From DATFDN01 sp963756545 (GTDB lineage: Bacteria; Pseudomonadota; Alphaproteobacteria; Acetobacterales; Acetobacteraceae): a stretch of 64,000 nt of DNA. The position numbers and the translations under genes are program-made. This document shows positions 41,413-50,581 of this stretch, one piece after another (positions within the stretch are counted from its first letter, which is position 1; each line of letters starts with the position of its first letter). The stretch covers positions 372,001 to 436,000 of the forward strand of contig CAVWNY010000002.1 of the NCBI GenBank assembly GCA_963756545.1, given 5' to 3'. A model generated the notes under the pieces. The model worked only from the letters and a program-made list of their open reading frames with translations. It was not told the origin of the DNA and did no database searches.

Positions 41413-41747
41413 CCAGAACTCCCTCCCCCTGCAACCGGACGAGCACAGGCAATCGGCGACACGAGACCGCAACAACCCGGTCCCACGCAAAGGCCGACGT
41501 CACGAAGCGCCTTGATACATGGGCAGAATGAGACTGTCTCGTAAAATTCCGGATATCGATCCGACTTCGAGCATTTCTTTAGGCTTGATTTACCCGGCAC
41601 GATCAATCATTGGTCGCGTCCGCGTGATCACCAGTCCTACCCACGGTTCCCGATTGATCGGGCAATAACGATGGTGCGGGCTGATCGCCGCGCTGGCGTT
41701 CGTTGGTTTCCCGAAGGCTCCAGCCCCAACATCGTTCGAGGTCGCAC
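41413..41747. promoter_or_regulatory. Divergent control region of the exopolysaccharide locus
   Basis: A 335-base gap between the transferase gene and the export operon, with a conspicuously AT-richer core around 41520-41620 (GTAAAATTCCGGATATCGAT). Promoters for both directions must lie here. I cannot name a regulator-binding site. An open frame from GTG 41703 runs into the export gene, but the lipoprotein signal supports a start at 41748. Confidence 0.4.
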
Positions 41748-42401
41748 GTGCCCTGGTCCTTCTCGTCGCTTCCGACCGTGGCCCTCGCATGCGGGATCGC
41801 TGCCGGGCTCGCGGGCGGCTGCACCACGCCGGGCACCGACGCGGGCTCGGCGACGGCCGTCGCCGGCGCCTCGGCACCGGCCGGCGCGGGGCAGGAATAC
41901 GTGATCGGCTCGGGCGACGTGCTCAGCGTGTTCGTCTATCACGCTCCCGAGTTGAGCGAGCCCGACGTGCCCGTGCGACCCGACGGCCGGATCTCCGTGC
42001 CGCTGATCCAGGACATCCAGGCCTCCGGCAAGACGGCGGACCAGCTCTCGCGCGAGGTGGAGCAGCGCCTGAAAAAATATGTCCGCGACCCGAACGTGAC
42101 CGTCATCGTGCGCAGTTTCGTCGGCCCGCTGGAGCGCCAGATCAAGGTGATCGGCGAGGCGACCGAGCCCGAGGCGATCCCGTACCGCGACCGCATAACC
42201 CTGCTCGACGTCATGATCGCCACCAAGGGACTGACCAAATACGCCGCCGGCAACCGCGCCATCGTGGTGCGCCGCGCTGCCTCCGGGACCGAAAAGGTCA
42301 TCCACGTGCGCCTGGGCGACCTCATCAAGGACGGCGACATCAGCCAGAACATCGCGATGCAGCCGGGCGACACCCTCATCATCCCGCAGACCTGGTTCTG
42401 A
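41748..42401 (+). CDS. Polysaccharide export lipoprotein (Wza-type)
   Basis: Outer-membrane polysaccharide export protein. From the GTG at 41748 the 217-residue product has a lipoprotein-type signal ending LAGGC (Cys about 25). The Poly_export domain follows (YVIGSGDVLSVFVYHAPELS, VRPDGRISVPLI, QRLKKYVRDPNVTV), then an SLBB-like segment (IKVIGEATEPEAIPY, QPGDTLIIPQTWF). It is short, as in exosortase-A loci. The chain-length gene follows after 15 bases. Confidence 0.88.
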   Translation: MPWSFSSLPTVALACGIAAGLAGGCTTPGTDAGSATAVAGASAPAGAGQEYVIGSGDVLSVFVYHAPELSEPDVPVRPDGRISVPLIQDIQASGKTADQLSREVEQRLKKYVRDPNVTVIVRSFVGPLERQIKVIGEATEPEAIPYRDRITLLDVMIATKGLTKYAAGNRAIVVRRAASGTEKVIHVRLGDLIKDGDISQNIAMQPGDTLIIPQTWF

Positions 42402-42416
42402 CGGCGGCGGCCCGGC

Positions 42417-43952
42417 ATGACCCAGTCGCTCGATCTGCTCCTGCGCTATCTCCGGGCCGCCTGGCGGCGTCGCTGGGTAGGCCTCGCGGTGGCGTGGCTC
42501 GTCTGCATGGCGGGGTGGGGCGGGCTGCACTTCTATAAGGACAAGTACCAGGTCCGCGCGCGTCTTTATGTCGACGCCGACGCGGTCCTGACGCCGCTGC
42601 TGCGTGGGATCGCGGTCGATACCCACTCCGACGATCAGCTCGCCATGTTCCAGCGCACGCTGCTGAGCCGCCCCAACCTGCAGATGCTGATCTCGAAGAC
42701 CGATCTCGGCCTGCTCGCGACGACGCCGGATGCACGCGAGCGCCTGATGCGCAAGCTCGTCGCGACGATCACGCTCGGATCGCAGGACAAGAACCTGTTC
42801 TCGATCGAGTACTCGAACGCCGATCCGCGCCTCGCGCGCGACGTGGTGCAGGCACTGCTCTCGATTTTTACCGAGAGCGCCACTGGCAGCAATCGCAGCG
42901 AGATGGAGAATGCCCAGCGGTTCCTCCGACTCCAGATCGCCTCCTATGAAATGCAGCTTCACGCCATGGAGGAGCGGCGCGCCACCTTCCGGGCCAAATA
43001 CGCCGGCGTCCTGCCGATCGACGGGGCGGGAGGGGGCACCGTCGAGACCGCGCGCGACGCGCTCTCGCGGCTTGGCGTCCAGTTGCAGGATTCCCAGGCG
43101 CGCGAGGCCCAGCTCAAGGCACGTCTCAACGGGATGCAGCCTGTGCTCGCGGGCACCTATCCGGGCGGCTTCGGCGGTATCGGCGGCCCGGCCCCCGGCC
43201 TCGTCTCGCTGGCGCAGGCCGAGGCTCGGTTGAGCGAGCTGCGGACGCTCTACACCGACGATTATCCGGGGGTGATCGAGCAGCGGAAGCTTGTCGAGCA
43301 GCTTCGCCACTCCGCCGACACCGCGTCCCGCCGAGAAGGCTCCGGCATGCGCGCTGGCGGAATGCCCAATCCGCTCTACGAGCAGCTCATGGTCAAGCTG
43401 GTTGACGAGCAGTCCAACAAGGCCTCGTTGACGCGCCAGATGCAGGTCGCCCGCGACACCCTCGGGCGGATCGAGCAGATCCGGCGCGACCAGCCCGCGC
43501 TTTTGGCGGAATACGAGAACCTGAACCGCGACTACGGCGTGCTCCGCAAGAACTACGACGAGCTGCTCACGCGCCTGCAGGCGGCGACCATCGCCCAGGC
43601 CGCCGACACGCAGGCCGACAAGATCCATCTGCGCGTGGTCGATCCGCCTGAGATCCCCCTATTGCCGATCGCGCCCAACCGGCCGCTCCTGCTGACGGCG
43701 ATCCTGGCCGCCGGGATCGGCGCGGGTCTGGGCGCGGCGGTGCTGCTGTCCCAGTTCGATCGCTCGTTCGCCACGCTCGACGAGCTGCGCGACCTCGGGT
43801 TGCCGGTGCTGGGCGGCCTGTCCGCGATCGCCGGCCCGTCGGGACCCCGCCGGGTGCTCGCCGCCGCCCGGTTCGCCACCGCGATCGTGCTGCTGATCGG
43901 GGTCTGGGGCGGCCTGCTCGTTCATGTCCTGCGCGCCTCGGGCACGATCTGA
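42417..43952 (+). CDS. Polysaccharide chain-length determinant (Wzz/GumC type)
   Basis: Inner-membrane polysaccharide copolymerase. The 511-residue product has a first membrane helix after RYLRAAWRRRWVGLAVAW, a long periplasmic coiled-coil region (LTRQMQVARDTLGRIEQIRR, LAEYENLNRDYGVLRKNYDE), the Pro-rich motif VVDPPEIPLLPIAPNRP and C-terminal helices. The linked tyrosine kinase is separate (next gene, four bases downstream). Typical of the exosortase-A-associated subfamily. Confidence 0.9.
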   Translation: MTQSLDLLLRYLRAAWRRRWVGLAVAWLVCMAGWGGLHFYKDKYQVRARLYVDADAVLTPLLRGIAVDTHSDDQLAMFQRTLLSRPNLQMLISKTDLGLLATTPDARERLMRKLVATITLGSQDKNLFSIEYSNADPRLARDVVQALLSIFTESATGSNRSEMENAQRFLRLQIASYEMQLHAMEERRATFRAKYAGVLPIDGAGGGTVETARDALSRLGVQLQDSQAREAQLKARLNGMQPVLAGTYPGGFGGIGGPAPGLVSLAQAEARLSELRTLYTDDYPGVIEQRKLVEQLRHSADTASRREGSGMRAGGMPNPLYEQLMVKLVDEQSNKASLTRQMQVARDTLGRIEQIRRDQPALLAEYENLNRDYGVLRKNYDELLTRLQAATIAQAADTQADKIHLRVVDPPEIPLLPIAPNRPLLLTAILAAGIGAGLGAAVLLSQFDRSFATLDELRDLGLPVLGGLSAIAGPSGPRRVLAAARFATAIVLLIGVWGGLLVHVLRASGTI

Positions 43953-43956
43953 CCCG

Positions 43957-44871
43957 ATGGCAAACTCTCCCCACCTGATCGAGCGTGCCGCCGCCAGGCT
44001 TGCCGCGGCGGGCGCCGGGCCGGGCCGGCTCTTCCAGGTGCCGGCCGCGGCCGATCCGGCGGTCGGCGCACGCGCGAACGCCCAGGCGTTTCCGCCAGTC
44101 GCCGCGCTGCCGGGGCGCGGTGCGATCACGCTCTCGCTGCTCGAGAAGGCGGGGCTGATGGCCGATCAGGCCGGGCGGAGCCGCCTCTCCGAGGAGCTGT
44201 GGCTGGTGCAGCGTCAGCTTCTCCGCATCGCCTTCCCTCCGGTCGGGGTTGCCGCCCGCGCCTCGACCGACGCCGACGCCGCAGGGGCGCCGGCGAACCT
44301 GGTCATGGTCACCAGCGCCCGGCCGCGCGAGGGCAAGAGCTTCACCGCCCTCAATCTCGCGGCCGGCATCGTGCGTCAGGGCGACCACCCCGTCCTGCTG
44401 ATCGACGCCGACTCGAAGGCGCAGTCGCTGACCGGATGTCTCGGCCTGCACGATGCGCCGGGGCTGCTCGATCTCGCCGCGGACGGCGGCCTCGACTCCG
44501 CGCGCCTGGACCATCCGACCGAGCTCGCGCGGCTCTCGGTCCTGCCGATCGGACGGGCCGATGCAGGCGGCTCCGATCTGCTGGCCGCCCGCCAGGTGGG
44601 GCGGCTGCTGCGCGGGATCGCGCTGCGCCAGCCCGAGCGGCTGGTGATCCTCGACGGCGCGCCCTGTCTGGCGACCAGCGATCCCGCCGCGCTCGCCCCG
44701 CTCATGGGCCAGATCCTCTTCGTCGTCGAGGCGGAGCGCACGCAGCGCGCGCACGTCGAATCCGCGCTGGATCTGATCCAGGATTGTCCCGCCATCACCC
44801 TGGTGCTGAACAAGATGCAGCAGGGCGCCGGGCATGCCTTCGGCGCCTACGCCCCGTACTACACGTCCTGA
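43957..44871 (+). CDS. CpsD/CapB-type tyrosine-protein kinase
   Basis: Cytoplasmic BY-kinase partner of the chain-length protein. The 304-residue product has a Walker A variant ARPREGKS (121-128), where PGEGKS is usual, a Walker A' VLLIDADSK (146-154) and a Walker B-like RLVILDGAP. The C-terminus YAPYYTS supplies a tyrosine cluster for autophosphorylation. The long N-terminal extension without clear homology is normal for the exosortase-locus version. The Gly-to-Arg change in the loop may weaken ATP binding but leaves GKS intact. Confidence 0.85.
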   Translation: MANSPHLIERAAARLAAAGAGPGRLFQVPAAADPAVGARANAQAFPPVAALPGRGAITLSLLEKAGLMADQAGRSRLSEELWLVQRQLLRIAFPPVGVAARASTDADAAGAPANLVMVTSARPREGKSFTALNLAAGIVRQGDHPVLLIDADSKAQSLTGCLGLHDAPGLLDLAADGGLDSARLDHPTELARLSVLPIGRADAGGSDLLAARQVGRLLRGIALRQPERLVILDGAPCLATSDPAALAPLMGQILFVVEAERTQRAHVESALDLIQDCPAITLVLNKMQQGAGHAFGAYAPYYTS

Positions 44872-44895
44872 GCGAACGGCGCGGAAAGAAGCCGT

Positions 44896-46632
44896 ATGTC
44901 CGCCGCGCCCGCAACGAACCGTCGCGCCGCGCGCCTGGTCGGCGCCGCCGTGCTCGTGCTTGGGCCGGCCGTGGCGCCCCCCTTGGCGCGCGCGCAGGAC
45001 GCGACCGGCGCGGCACTGCCGCCGGGCCTGCCGCCGAGCGCGGAGATCCTGAACGGCCCGACCGCCGGCATGCCGCCCCTCTTGCTGGGCACGCCCGGCG
45101 ATGCGCGCTATCTGCCCGGACTGCCCAACGAGATCGGACCGCGGACGCCGATCTGGTCGTTCACGCCCTCGATCGGGGCGGCGGAGATGTTCAACGACAA
45201 CATCTTCCAGACCAACGCCGATCGTCGCGCCGATCTCATCACGGCGGTCACGCCGGGACTGGAGGTGCATGGCGACACGCCACGAGTGAAGCTCGACCTC
45301 CGCTACGCACCGACATTGGAACTCTACGCCCGGACCGGCTCGGCGGACGCCGTCGCGCAGCAGCTTCTGGGGACGGGGATCGTCACGCTGATTCCCGACA
45401 CGCTGTTCGTGGACGCGCGCGCGCTGGCCGCGGTGCAGCCCTCCGGCGGCGGCCTTGGCGGCTTGGGCGAGTCGTCCCTGGATTCCCCGATCGCGGCCGG
45501 CGGCGCCGACGCCACCGCGCCTGGGGCGCTCGTGCTCGGCAAGGACAACCGCGCGCAGACCACCAGCTTCTCGATCACGCCCTATGTCGTACATCGCTTC
45601 TCCACCTTCGGCACGGCCAAGTTCGGCGTGACGCTCACGCACAGCACCATCAGTGGCGAGTCCGGCGGCGTGCCCATTCCCGGGACCGTCCCGCTCGGCA
45701 CGCAGACCCAGCAGACCGCCGAGGCCACGGCCCAGTTCCAGACTGGAGAGGCGTTCGGGCGCGTGCGCGACTTCGTGCTGCTGGATGCGAGCCGGAGCAC
45801 GGGCAGCGGGGTGCTGAGCGGGGCACGCAACGACATCGCCACGAACTGGCTGGGCTATCAGGTCAATCGTTTCGTCACGCCGTTCGCCGAACTCGGTGCG
45901 GAGAGTATCTCCTACAACACCGCGCCGCCGTTCAAGCTCAACGACGCGGTCTGGGAGTTGGGCGTCCTGCTGACGCCCAACCCGGACAGCCGGCTCTCGA
46001 TCGGCTACGGACATCACCAGGGCATCGATTCGCTTGCCGTCCAGGGCTTCTATGCGCTGAGCGCGCGCACGCGGCTGACCGCGAGCTACACCACGGCGCT
46101 CGCCACCGACGTCCAGCAGATCCAGGCGCAGCTCGGCATGGCCGAGTTCGACCCGCTCGGCAATGCCGTGGATGTGCAGACGGGCGCGCCGCTGTTCCTC
46201 GGCACCGGGCTGCTCGGGACGCAGAACGGGCTTTTCCGCAACCGCACGCTCGCCCTCACCGCGACCACGCGGCTCGACCGCGACACCATCTCGCTCACGG
46301 TGCAGCGCCAGCAACAGACGCCCATTGGCAACGCGGCTGCCGCGGCCGGCGGCGGCATAGGCCAGAACGCGACCACGTTCATGGGGAGTTGGCGGCACCA
46401 GGTCTCCGAGCGCACCACTCTCGGAGCCAGCGCGAGCTACACGCTGACGACGTTCCAGACCACCCTGCCCGGCAACGAACGCTTCGTCGCGGCGACCGCC
46501 GGCGTCAGCTACCGGCTGTCCGAAACACTCTCGACCGTCGCCCGCTATTCGTTCTTTAATCGCAATTCTGACTTCGCCGGCCGCAGCTTCGTCGAGAACG
46601 TCATCCTCATTGGCGTGACCAAGAAATTCTGA
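44896..46632 (+). CDS. Outer-membrane beta-barrel protein of the exopolysaccharide locus
   Basis: The 578-residue protein has a signal peptide (LVGAAVLVLGPAVAPPLARA) and then repeated amphipathic strands with aromatic girdle residues (WSFTPSIGAAEMFNDNIFQT, LDLRYAPTLELYART, RLTASYTTALATD). It ends VILIGVTKKF, a C-terminal Phe typical of barrels inserted by BamA. Its position between the tyrosine kinase and the ExeA-like ATPase is where the exosortase-A-associated outer-membrane protein family lies. Probable role: polysaccharide secretion across the outer membrane. Confidence 0.82.
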   Translation: MSAAPATNRRAARLVGAAVLVLGPAVAPPLARAQDATGAALPPGLPPSAEILNGPTAGMPPLLLGTPGDARYLPGLPNEIGPRTPIWSFTPSIGAAEMFNDNIFQTNADRRADLITAVTPGLEVHGDTPRVKLDLRYAPTLELYARTGSADAVAQQLLGTGIVTLIPDTLFVDARALAAVQPSGGGLGGLGESSLDSPIAAGGADATAPGALVLGKDNRAQTTSFSITPYVVHRFSTFGTAKFGVTLTHSTISGESGGVPIPGTVPLGTQTQQTAEATAQFQTGEAFGRVRDFVLLDASRSTGSGVLSGARNDIATNWLGYQVNRFVTPFAELGAESISYNTAPPFKLNDAVWELGVLLTPNPDSRLSIGYGHHQGIDSLAVQGFYALSARTRLTASYTTALATDVQQIQAQLGMAEFDPLGNAVDVQTGAPLFLGTGLLGTQNGLFRNRTLALTATTRLDRDTISLTVQRQQQTPIGNAAAAAGGGIGQNATTFMGSWRHQVSERTTLGASASYTLTTFQTTLPGNERFVAATAGVSYRLSETLSTVARYSFFNRNSDFAGRSFVENVILIGVTKKF

Positions 46633-46643
46633 TCGGGGTGCCC

Positions 46644-47618
46644 ATGTACGACACATTTTACCACCTCGCCGGCGCCCCCTTCCAGCTCACGCCGGACAGC
46701 CGTTTCTTTTTCGACTCGACCGGGCATAGGCGGGCCATTTCCCACCTCGTGTACGGCTTGTCGCAGGAGGAAGGCTTCATCATCGTAACGGGCGAGGTGG
46801 GCGCCGGAAAAACCACGCTCGTCGAACAGCTCTGGGCGCAACTCGACCGCGCCACCTACGCCATGGGACGGATCGTGACGACGTTGGTCTCCGGCGACGA
46901 CCTGCTGCGGCTCGCGGTCGGCAGCCTCGGGGTGGCGGAGGTGGGCGGCGACAAGGCCGCGCTGCTGCGCCGGTTCGAGGCGGCGGTGCGCGCACACCGT
47001 GCCGCCGGCCGGCGCTGCCTGCTGGTGGTGGACGAGGTGCAGAACTTGCCGCTCGACGCGCTAGAGGAGCTGCGGATGCTCTCCAACGTCACACTCGACG
47101 GGCGGGCGAGCTTGCAGACGATCCTGCTCGGCCAGCCGCAGTTCCGCGCCATGCTCGCCAGTCCCGATCTCGAACAGCTCCGCCAGCGCGTGCTTGCCTC
47201 GTACCATCTCGGTCCGCTCTCCGAGGCCGAGACGCGCGCCTACGTCGAGCACCGATTGCGCACCGTCGGGTGGATGAACGACCCGCGCTGGGCCGAGGAC
47301 GCCTTCCCGGCGCTGTTCCGCCAGACAGGGGGTCTGCCGCGGCGGATCAACACGCTCTGCGGGCGCGTGCTGCTCTACGGAGCCTTGGAAGAGACGCACG
47401 CCATCACCGCCGAGATGGTGGATGCGACGGCCGCCGAACTGGCCCGCGATCTGGGCGCCGGCCTGCCCGCATCGATGGTTGCGCCCATCGGGCCGGCGAC
47501 CGGGCATGATGCGGCGGATTTTCGTGTCGCCGAGCTGGAGCAGGGCCTCGCGCGCCAGGGCCGGACATTGCGCCGGCTCGTGGACCTGATCGGCGCCTAT
47601 GCCGAGCCGTTGTCATGA
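46644..47618 (+). CDS. ExeA-like AAA ATPase of the exosortase-A locus
   Basis: The 324-residue product starts MYDTFYHLAGAPFQLTPDSR, the conserved opening of this family. Walker A TGEVGAGKT (49-57) and Walker B CLLVVDEVQNL follow, then the sensor segment LLGQPQF and LRQRVLASYHLGPLSEAET. GGLPRRINTLCGRVLL closes the AAA domain. It resembles general secretion ATPase ExeA. A GTG six bases upstream is the alternative start. The stop overlaps the deacetylase ATG by four bases. Confidence 0.9.
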   Translation: MYDTFYHLAGAPFQLTPDSRFFFDSTGHRRAISHLVYGLSQEEGFIIVTGEVGAGKTTLVEQLWAQLDRATYAMGRIVTTLVSGDDLLRLAVGSLGVAEVGGDKAALLRRFEAAVRAHRAAGRRCLLVVDEVQNLPLDALEELRMLSNVTLDGRASLQTILLGQPQFRAMLASPDLEQLRQRVLASYHLGPLSEAETRAYVEHRLRTVGWMNDPRWAEDAFPALFRQTGGLPRRINTLCGRVLLYGALEETHAITAEMVDATAAELARDLGAGLPASMVAPIGPATGHDAADFRVAELEQGLARQGRTLRRLVDLIGAYAEPLS

Positions 47619-48547
47619 CCCCGCACCCGGGAGCGCGCGAAATGGCCGGTCCGCACGTGCCTGACGCCCCGATGCGGAATGCGATGACGGTTGATGTCGA
47701 GGACTATTTCCAGGTCCAGGCGCTCGCCCGCTGCATCCCGCGTGCGAGCTGGGACGGCATCCCGCGACGGATCGAGGCCAACATGGACGCGATCCTGGAG
47801 TTGTTCGCCACTGCGGGCGTTCGGGCGACGTTCTTCACCCTGGGCTGGATCGCGCAACGCCATCCGGGTGTCGTGCGGCGCATCGTCGCCGGCGGGCACG
47901 AGCTGGCCAGCCACGGCTGGGACCATACCCGCGCGGACGCGCAGAGCCCGACGGAGTTCCGCGCCGACGTCGGCCGCGCCCGGCGCATGCTGGAGGATGT
48001 GGGCGGCGCACCGGTCGCCGGCTATCGCGCCGCCACATTCTCGATCGGCGCGCGCAACCTTTGGGCCTTTCCGATCCTGGAGAGCGAGGGCTATCGCTAC
48101 AGCTCCAGCGTCAACCCGATCCGCCATGATCTGTACGGGATGCCCGACGCGCCGCGCACGCCGTTCCGGCCGGACGGCGCATTGTGGGAGCTCCCGATGA
48201 CCACGGTTCGCGCGCTGGGCCGAAATCTCCCATGCGCCGGCGGCGGCTACTTCCGCCTGCTGCCGTACGGTCTGTATCGGTTCGGGCTCAACCGTGTGAA
48301 CCGCGTCGATGGCCGGCCCGGAATTTTCTACTTCCATCCCTGGGAGGTCGATCCCGACCAGCCGCGCGTCCCCGGGTGCGGTCCGCGCTCGCGCGTCCGC
48401 CACTACACCAACCTGCACCGGATGGGCCCGCGCCTGCGCCGTCTCCTGCGCGACTTCGCCTGGGATCGCATGGACCGCGTCTATGCGGACCTGCTGGGGT
48501 CGGAGGCAACGCCGGCGGCCCCCGCCCGAAACACCGCCGCGGCCTGA
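47615..48547 (+). CDS. Polysaccharide deacetylase of the exosortase-A locus
   Basis: NodB-type carbohydrate esterase. The 310-residue product has the catalytic opening MTVDVEDYFQVQAL, TFFTLGWIAQRHPGVVRRI, the metal-His motif HELASHGWDHTR and the C-terminal extension FYFHPWEVDPDQPR with HYTNLHRM that marks the exosortase-associated subfamily. No signal peptide is visible. It probably trims N-acetyl groups from the exopolysaccharide. It is translationally coupled to the preceding ATPase. Confidence 0.92.
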   Translation: MTPHPGAREMAGPHVPDAPMRNAMTVDVEDYFQVQALARCIPRASWDGIPRRIEANMDAILELFATAGVRATFFTLGWIAQRHPGVVRRIVAGGHELASHGWDHTRADAQSPTEFRADVGRARRMLEDVGGAPVAGYRAATFSIGARNLWAFPILESEGYRYSSSVNPIRHDLYGMPDAPRTPFRPDGALWELPMTTVRALGRNLPCAGGGYFRLLPYGLYRFGLNRVNRVDGRPGIFYFHPWEVDPDQPRVPGCGPRSRVRHYTNLHRMGPRLRRLLRDFAWDRMDRVYADLLGSEATPAAPARNTAAA

Positions 48548-48576
48548 AACGCCTCGACAAGGGAGAGCGGCCCGCC

Positions 48577-50139
48577 ATGAACACCCAGACCCTCGCACCG
48601 CCCCGCGCCCGGCTCGCCGCGCCGCCCTTGTTCGCCGCCCTGCCCGCGCTGGCCTGCGGGCTCGCCGCGCTCGGCCTGGTGTTCCACGAGGAGGTGGGCG
48701 AGGCGGTCCGCGTGTGGATCGCCTCCACCGCCTACAACCACTGCTTCCTGGTCATCCCGATCGCTGCCTACCTGGTTTGGGACCGGCGTTCGGCCCTGGT
48801 CGGGGTCGCACCGCGGCCCACGCCCCGGCTGGCGCTGGGCGCACTGCCGCTCGGCCTCGCATGGTTTGCCGCCGAGCGGATCGGACTCATGGAAGGTCGG
48901 CAGCTTGTGGCCCTGACCTGCGTGGAGCTGCTGTTCCTGGCGGTGCTGGGCTGGCGTGTTTTCGGCCTGCTGTGCGGCCCGCTGCTCTATCTCTATTTCC
49001 TGGTTCCGGTCGGCACGTTCCTGACGCCCGCGTTGCAGGATTTCACGGCATCCTTCGTCATGCACGGGCTCGACCTGCTGGGCGTGGCGAACTACACCGA
49101 CGGCTACACGATCCAGATCCCCGAAGGCACGTTCTTCATCGCCGAGGCCTGCGCGGGACTGCGCTTCCTGATCGCCTCGATTGCGTTCGGGTGTCTCTAC
49201 GCGCTGCTGATCTATCGCACGCCGCTGCGCCGCGGCTGCTTCATCGCCGCCGCGCTGGTCGTGCCGGTGATCGCCAACGGATTTCGCGCGCTCGGCATCG
49301 TCACGCTTGGCCATCTCCTGGGCAGCGCCCAGGCGGCCGAGACCGACCATGTGCTCTACGGGTGGATGTTCTTCTCCATCGTCATCTTGATCCTGGTCGC
49401 GCTCGGCCTGCCGTTCCGGCAGGACACCGCCGCTCCCGCTCGCGCCCCGCGACCGTTTCGCCCGCCTGCACCGACCCCTGCCGTGCGCGGGATCGTCGCG
49501 GCAGCGGCCTCGGTCCTGGCGCTGACGGCGCTTGGCCCGGCGGCGGCGCTGGCGCTGACCCTCGCCGCCGGCCCGTCCGGCACGGCGCTGGACCCAGGTG
49601 AAGCCGGGCGGTGCCTGCCGATCCCGGCGCCGGCCGAACCCGCCGACACCGCGGCGCCCGGTCGGCTCGTGGTGCGCCGGTATGCCTGCGGCGCCACGGA
49701 CGTCACCCTACGGGCCGAGACGTTCTCGCCGCGCACCGGCGCGAAAACGATGCTGAATGAAGAGGCAAGACTGATCCGCACACCGGGCGCGGAGGACGTG
49801 ACCACCCGGCGGCAGATGCTCGACGGGCTGCCCTGGAGACTGACCCAGACGAACCGCCCGACGCGGTTCTCCGCCGCGCTGCTGTGGGAGAATGGCGGGC
49901 CGGTGGAGCCAGGCCTGGCATTCCGCCTGCGCCAAGCCTGGCGCAGCATCGCGGGCGGCGGCGGCGCGCCCGTGCTGGTCGTGCTGACACCCGAACCGCA
50001 AGCAGAGGGTCCGGAGGGACAGCGCCGCGCACAGCTCGCGATCGAGGCTTTTCTGGATGCCGACACCGGGTTGGTCGCTGCCCTGAAGGTCGCGTCGCCG
50101 GGCGTTGACAGAAACGAACCCACGACCCAGACGGAGTAA
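48577..50139 (+). CDS. xrtA: Exosortase A fused to a C-terminal EpsI-like domain
   Basis: Multi-pass inner-membrane transpeptidase that processes PEP-CTERM proteins in bacteria making exopolysaccharide. The 520-residue product has about eight helices and the three catalytic residues: C192 in AEACAGLRFLIAS, R237 in ANGFRALGIV and H258 in ETDHVLYGWMFF. After a hydrophobic segment (VLALTALGPAAALALTLAAG) the C-terminal 160 residues (YACGATDVTLRAETF, DVTTRRQMLDGLPWRL) look like the EpsI partner that is often a separate gene. The frame upstream of 48577 is a shadow of the deacetylase. No PEP-CTERM substrate is encoded in the window. Confidence 0.92.
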   Translation: MNTQTLAPPRARLAAPPLFAALPALACGLAALGLVFHEEVGEAVRVWIASTAYNHCFLVIPIAAYLVWDRRSALVGVAPRPTPRLALGALPLGLAWFAAERIGLMEGRQLVALTCVELLFLAVLGWRVFGLLCGPLLYLYFLVPVGTFLTPALQDFTASFVMHGLDLLGVANYTDGYTIQIPEGTFFIAEACAGLRFLIASIAFGCLYALLIYRTPLRRGCFIAAALVVPVIANGFRALGIVTLGHLLGSAQAAETDHVLYGWMFFSIVILILVALGLPFRQDTAAPARAPRPFRPPAPTPAVRGIVAAAASVLALTALGPAAALALTLAAGPSGTALDPGEAGRCLPIPAPAEPADTAAPGRLVVRRYACGATDVTLRAETFSPRTGAKTMLNEEARLIRTPGAEDVTTRRQMLDGLPWRLTQTNRPTRFSAALLWENGGPVEPGLAFRLRQAWRSIAGGGGAPVLVVLTPEPQAEGPEGQRRAQLAIEAFLDADTGLVAALKVASPGVDRNEPTTQTE

Positions 50140-50145
50140 CTGTCC

Positions 50146-50436
50146 TTGACACGTATTGCCTTGGTGGGGGCGGGCTTCATCTCGCATGCCCATGCGGAAG
50201 CCCTTCGTCTGATTCCGGCCGTACGGATCACGGCCGTGATCGATCCCGTCGTGGCGAATGCGCGCGCGCTCGCTCTCAGGTGGGGCGTGCCGCACGTGTT
50301 CGCGTCCTTGCAGGACGCGCTCGCGGCCGATGCCCCCGGCAAGGCTCTCCTGGTAGAGAAGCCACTAGCAGCGGCAGCCGCCGCGGAACGGATCGCACGC
50401 GCGGAAGGCGCTTGCGTGCCGCTCGGCGTCAATCAG
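50146..50436 (+). pseudogene. Gfo/Idh/MocA-type oxidoreductase remnant
   Basis: Starts as a clear NAD(P)-binding oxidoreductase (RIALVGAGFISHAHAEALRL, ITAVIDPV) but jumps from FASLQDALAADA directly to GKALLVEKPLAAAA. The segment normally carrying the beta-alpha units between these motifs, about 25-30 residues, is missing. It reaches PLGVNQ at 50436, where the catalytic domain should continue, and instead meets a duplicated piece of the next glycosyltransferase gene. The apparent frame then runs as nonsense to 50577. A TTG start at 50146 follows GGAG. It cannot encode a working enzyme. Confidence 0.75.
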
Positions 50437-50437
50437 C

Positions 50438-50555
50438 CGCGAGCGCCTGACCCCCGAACTCGACGTCGCCTTCCGCAGCGTGCCGATCCGCCCCGGTGCC
50501 ACGCTCGCCAATCTCGCCCCGTTCCGACGGGCTTTGCGCGCGCTCTGGCCGGACG
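50438..50555 (+). repeat. Direct repeat, upstream copy (partial duplication of the glycosyltransferase gene)
   Basis: These 118 bases match 50726-50843 with a small number of substitutions, offset by 288 bases (96 codons). Both code the same stretch (ERLTPELDVAF, SVPIRPGA, LANLA, FRRALRAL) in the same frame. The upstream copy lies before the glycosyltransferase start and after the truncated oxidoreductase, marking a rearrangement junction. Confidence 0.85.
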
Positions 50556-50581
50556 CATGCGATCGCGGTCCACGTGAGCTG

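Noticed and set aside
44199..46559. 786-codon plus-strand frame across the tyrosine kinase and outer-membrane barrel genes
   Set aside because: Overlaps two well-supported genes in another frame and lacks any recognisable domain.
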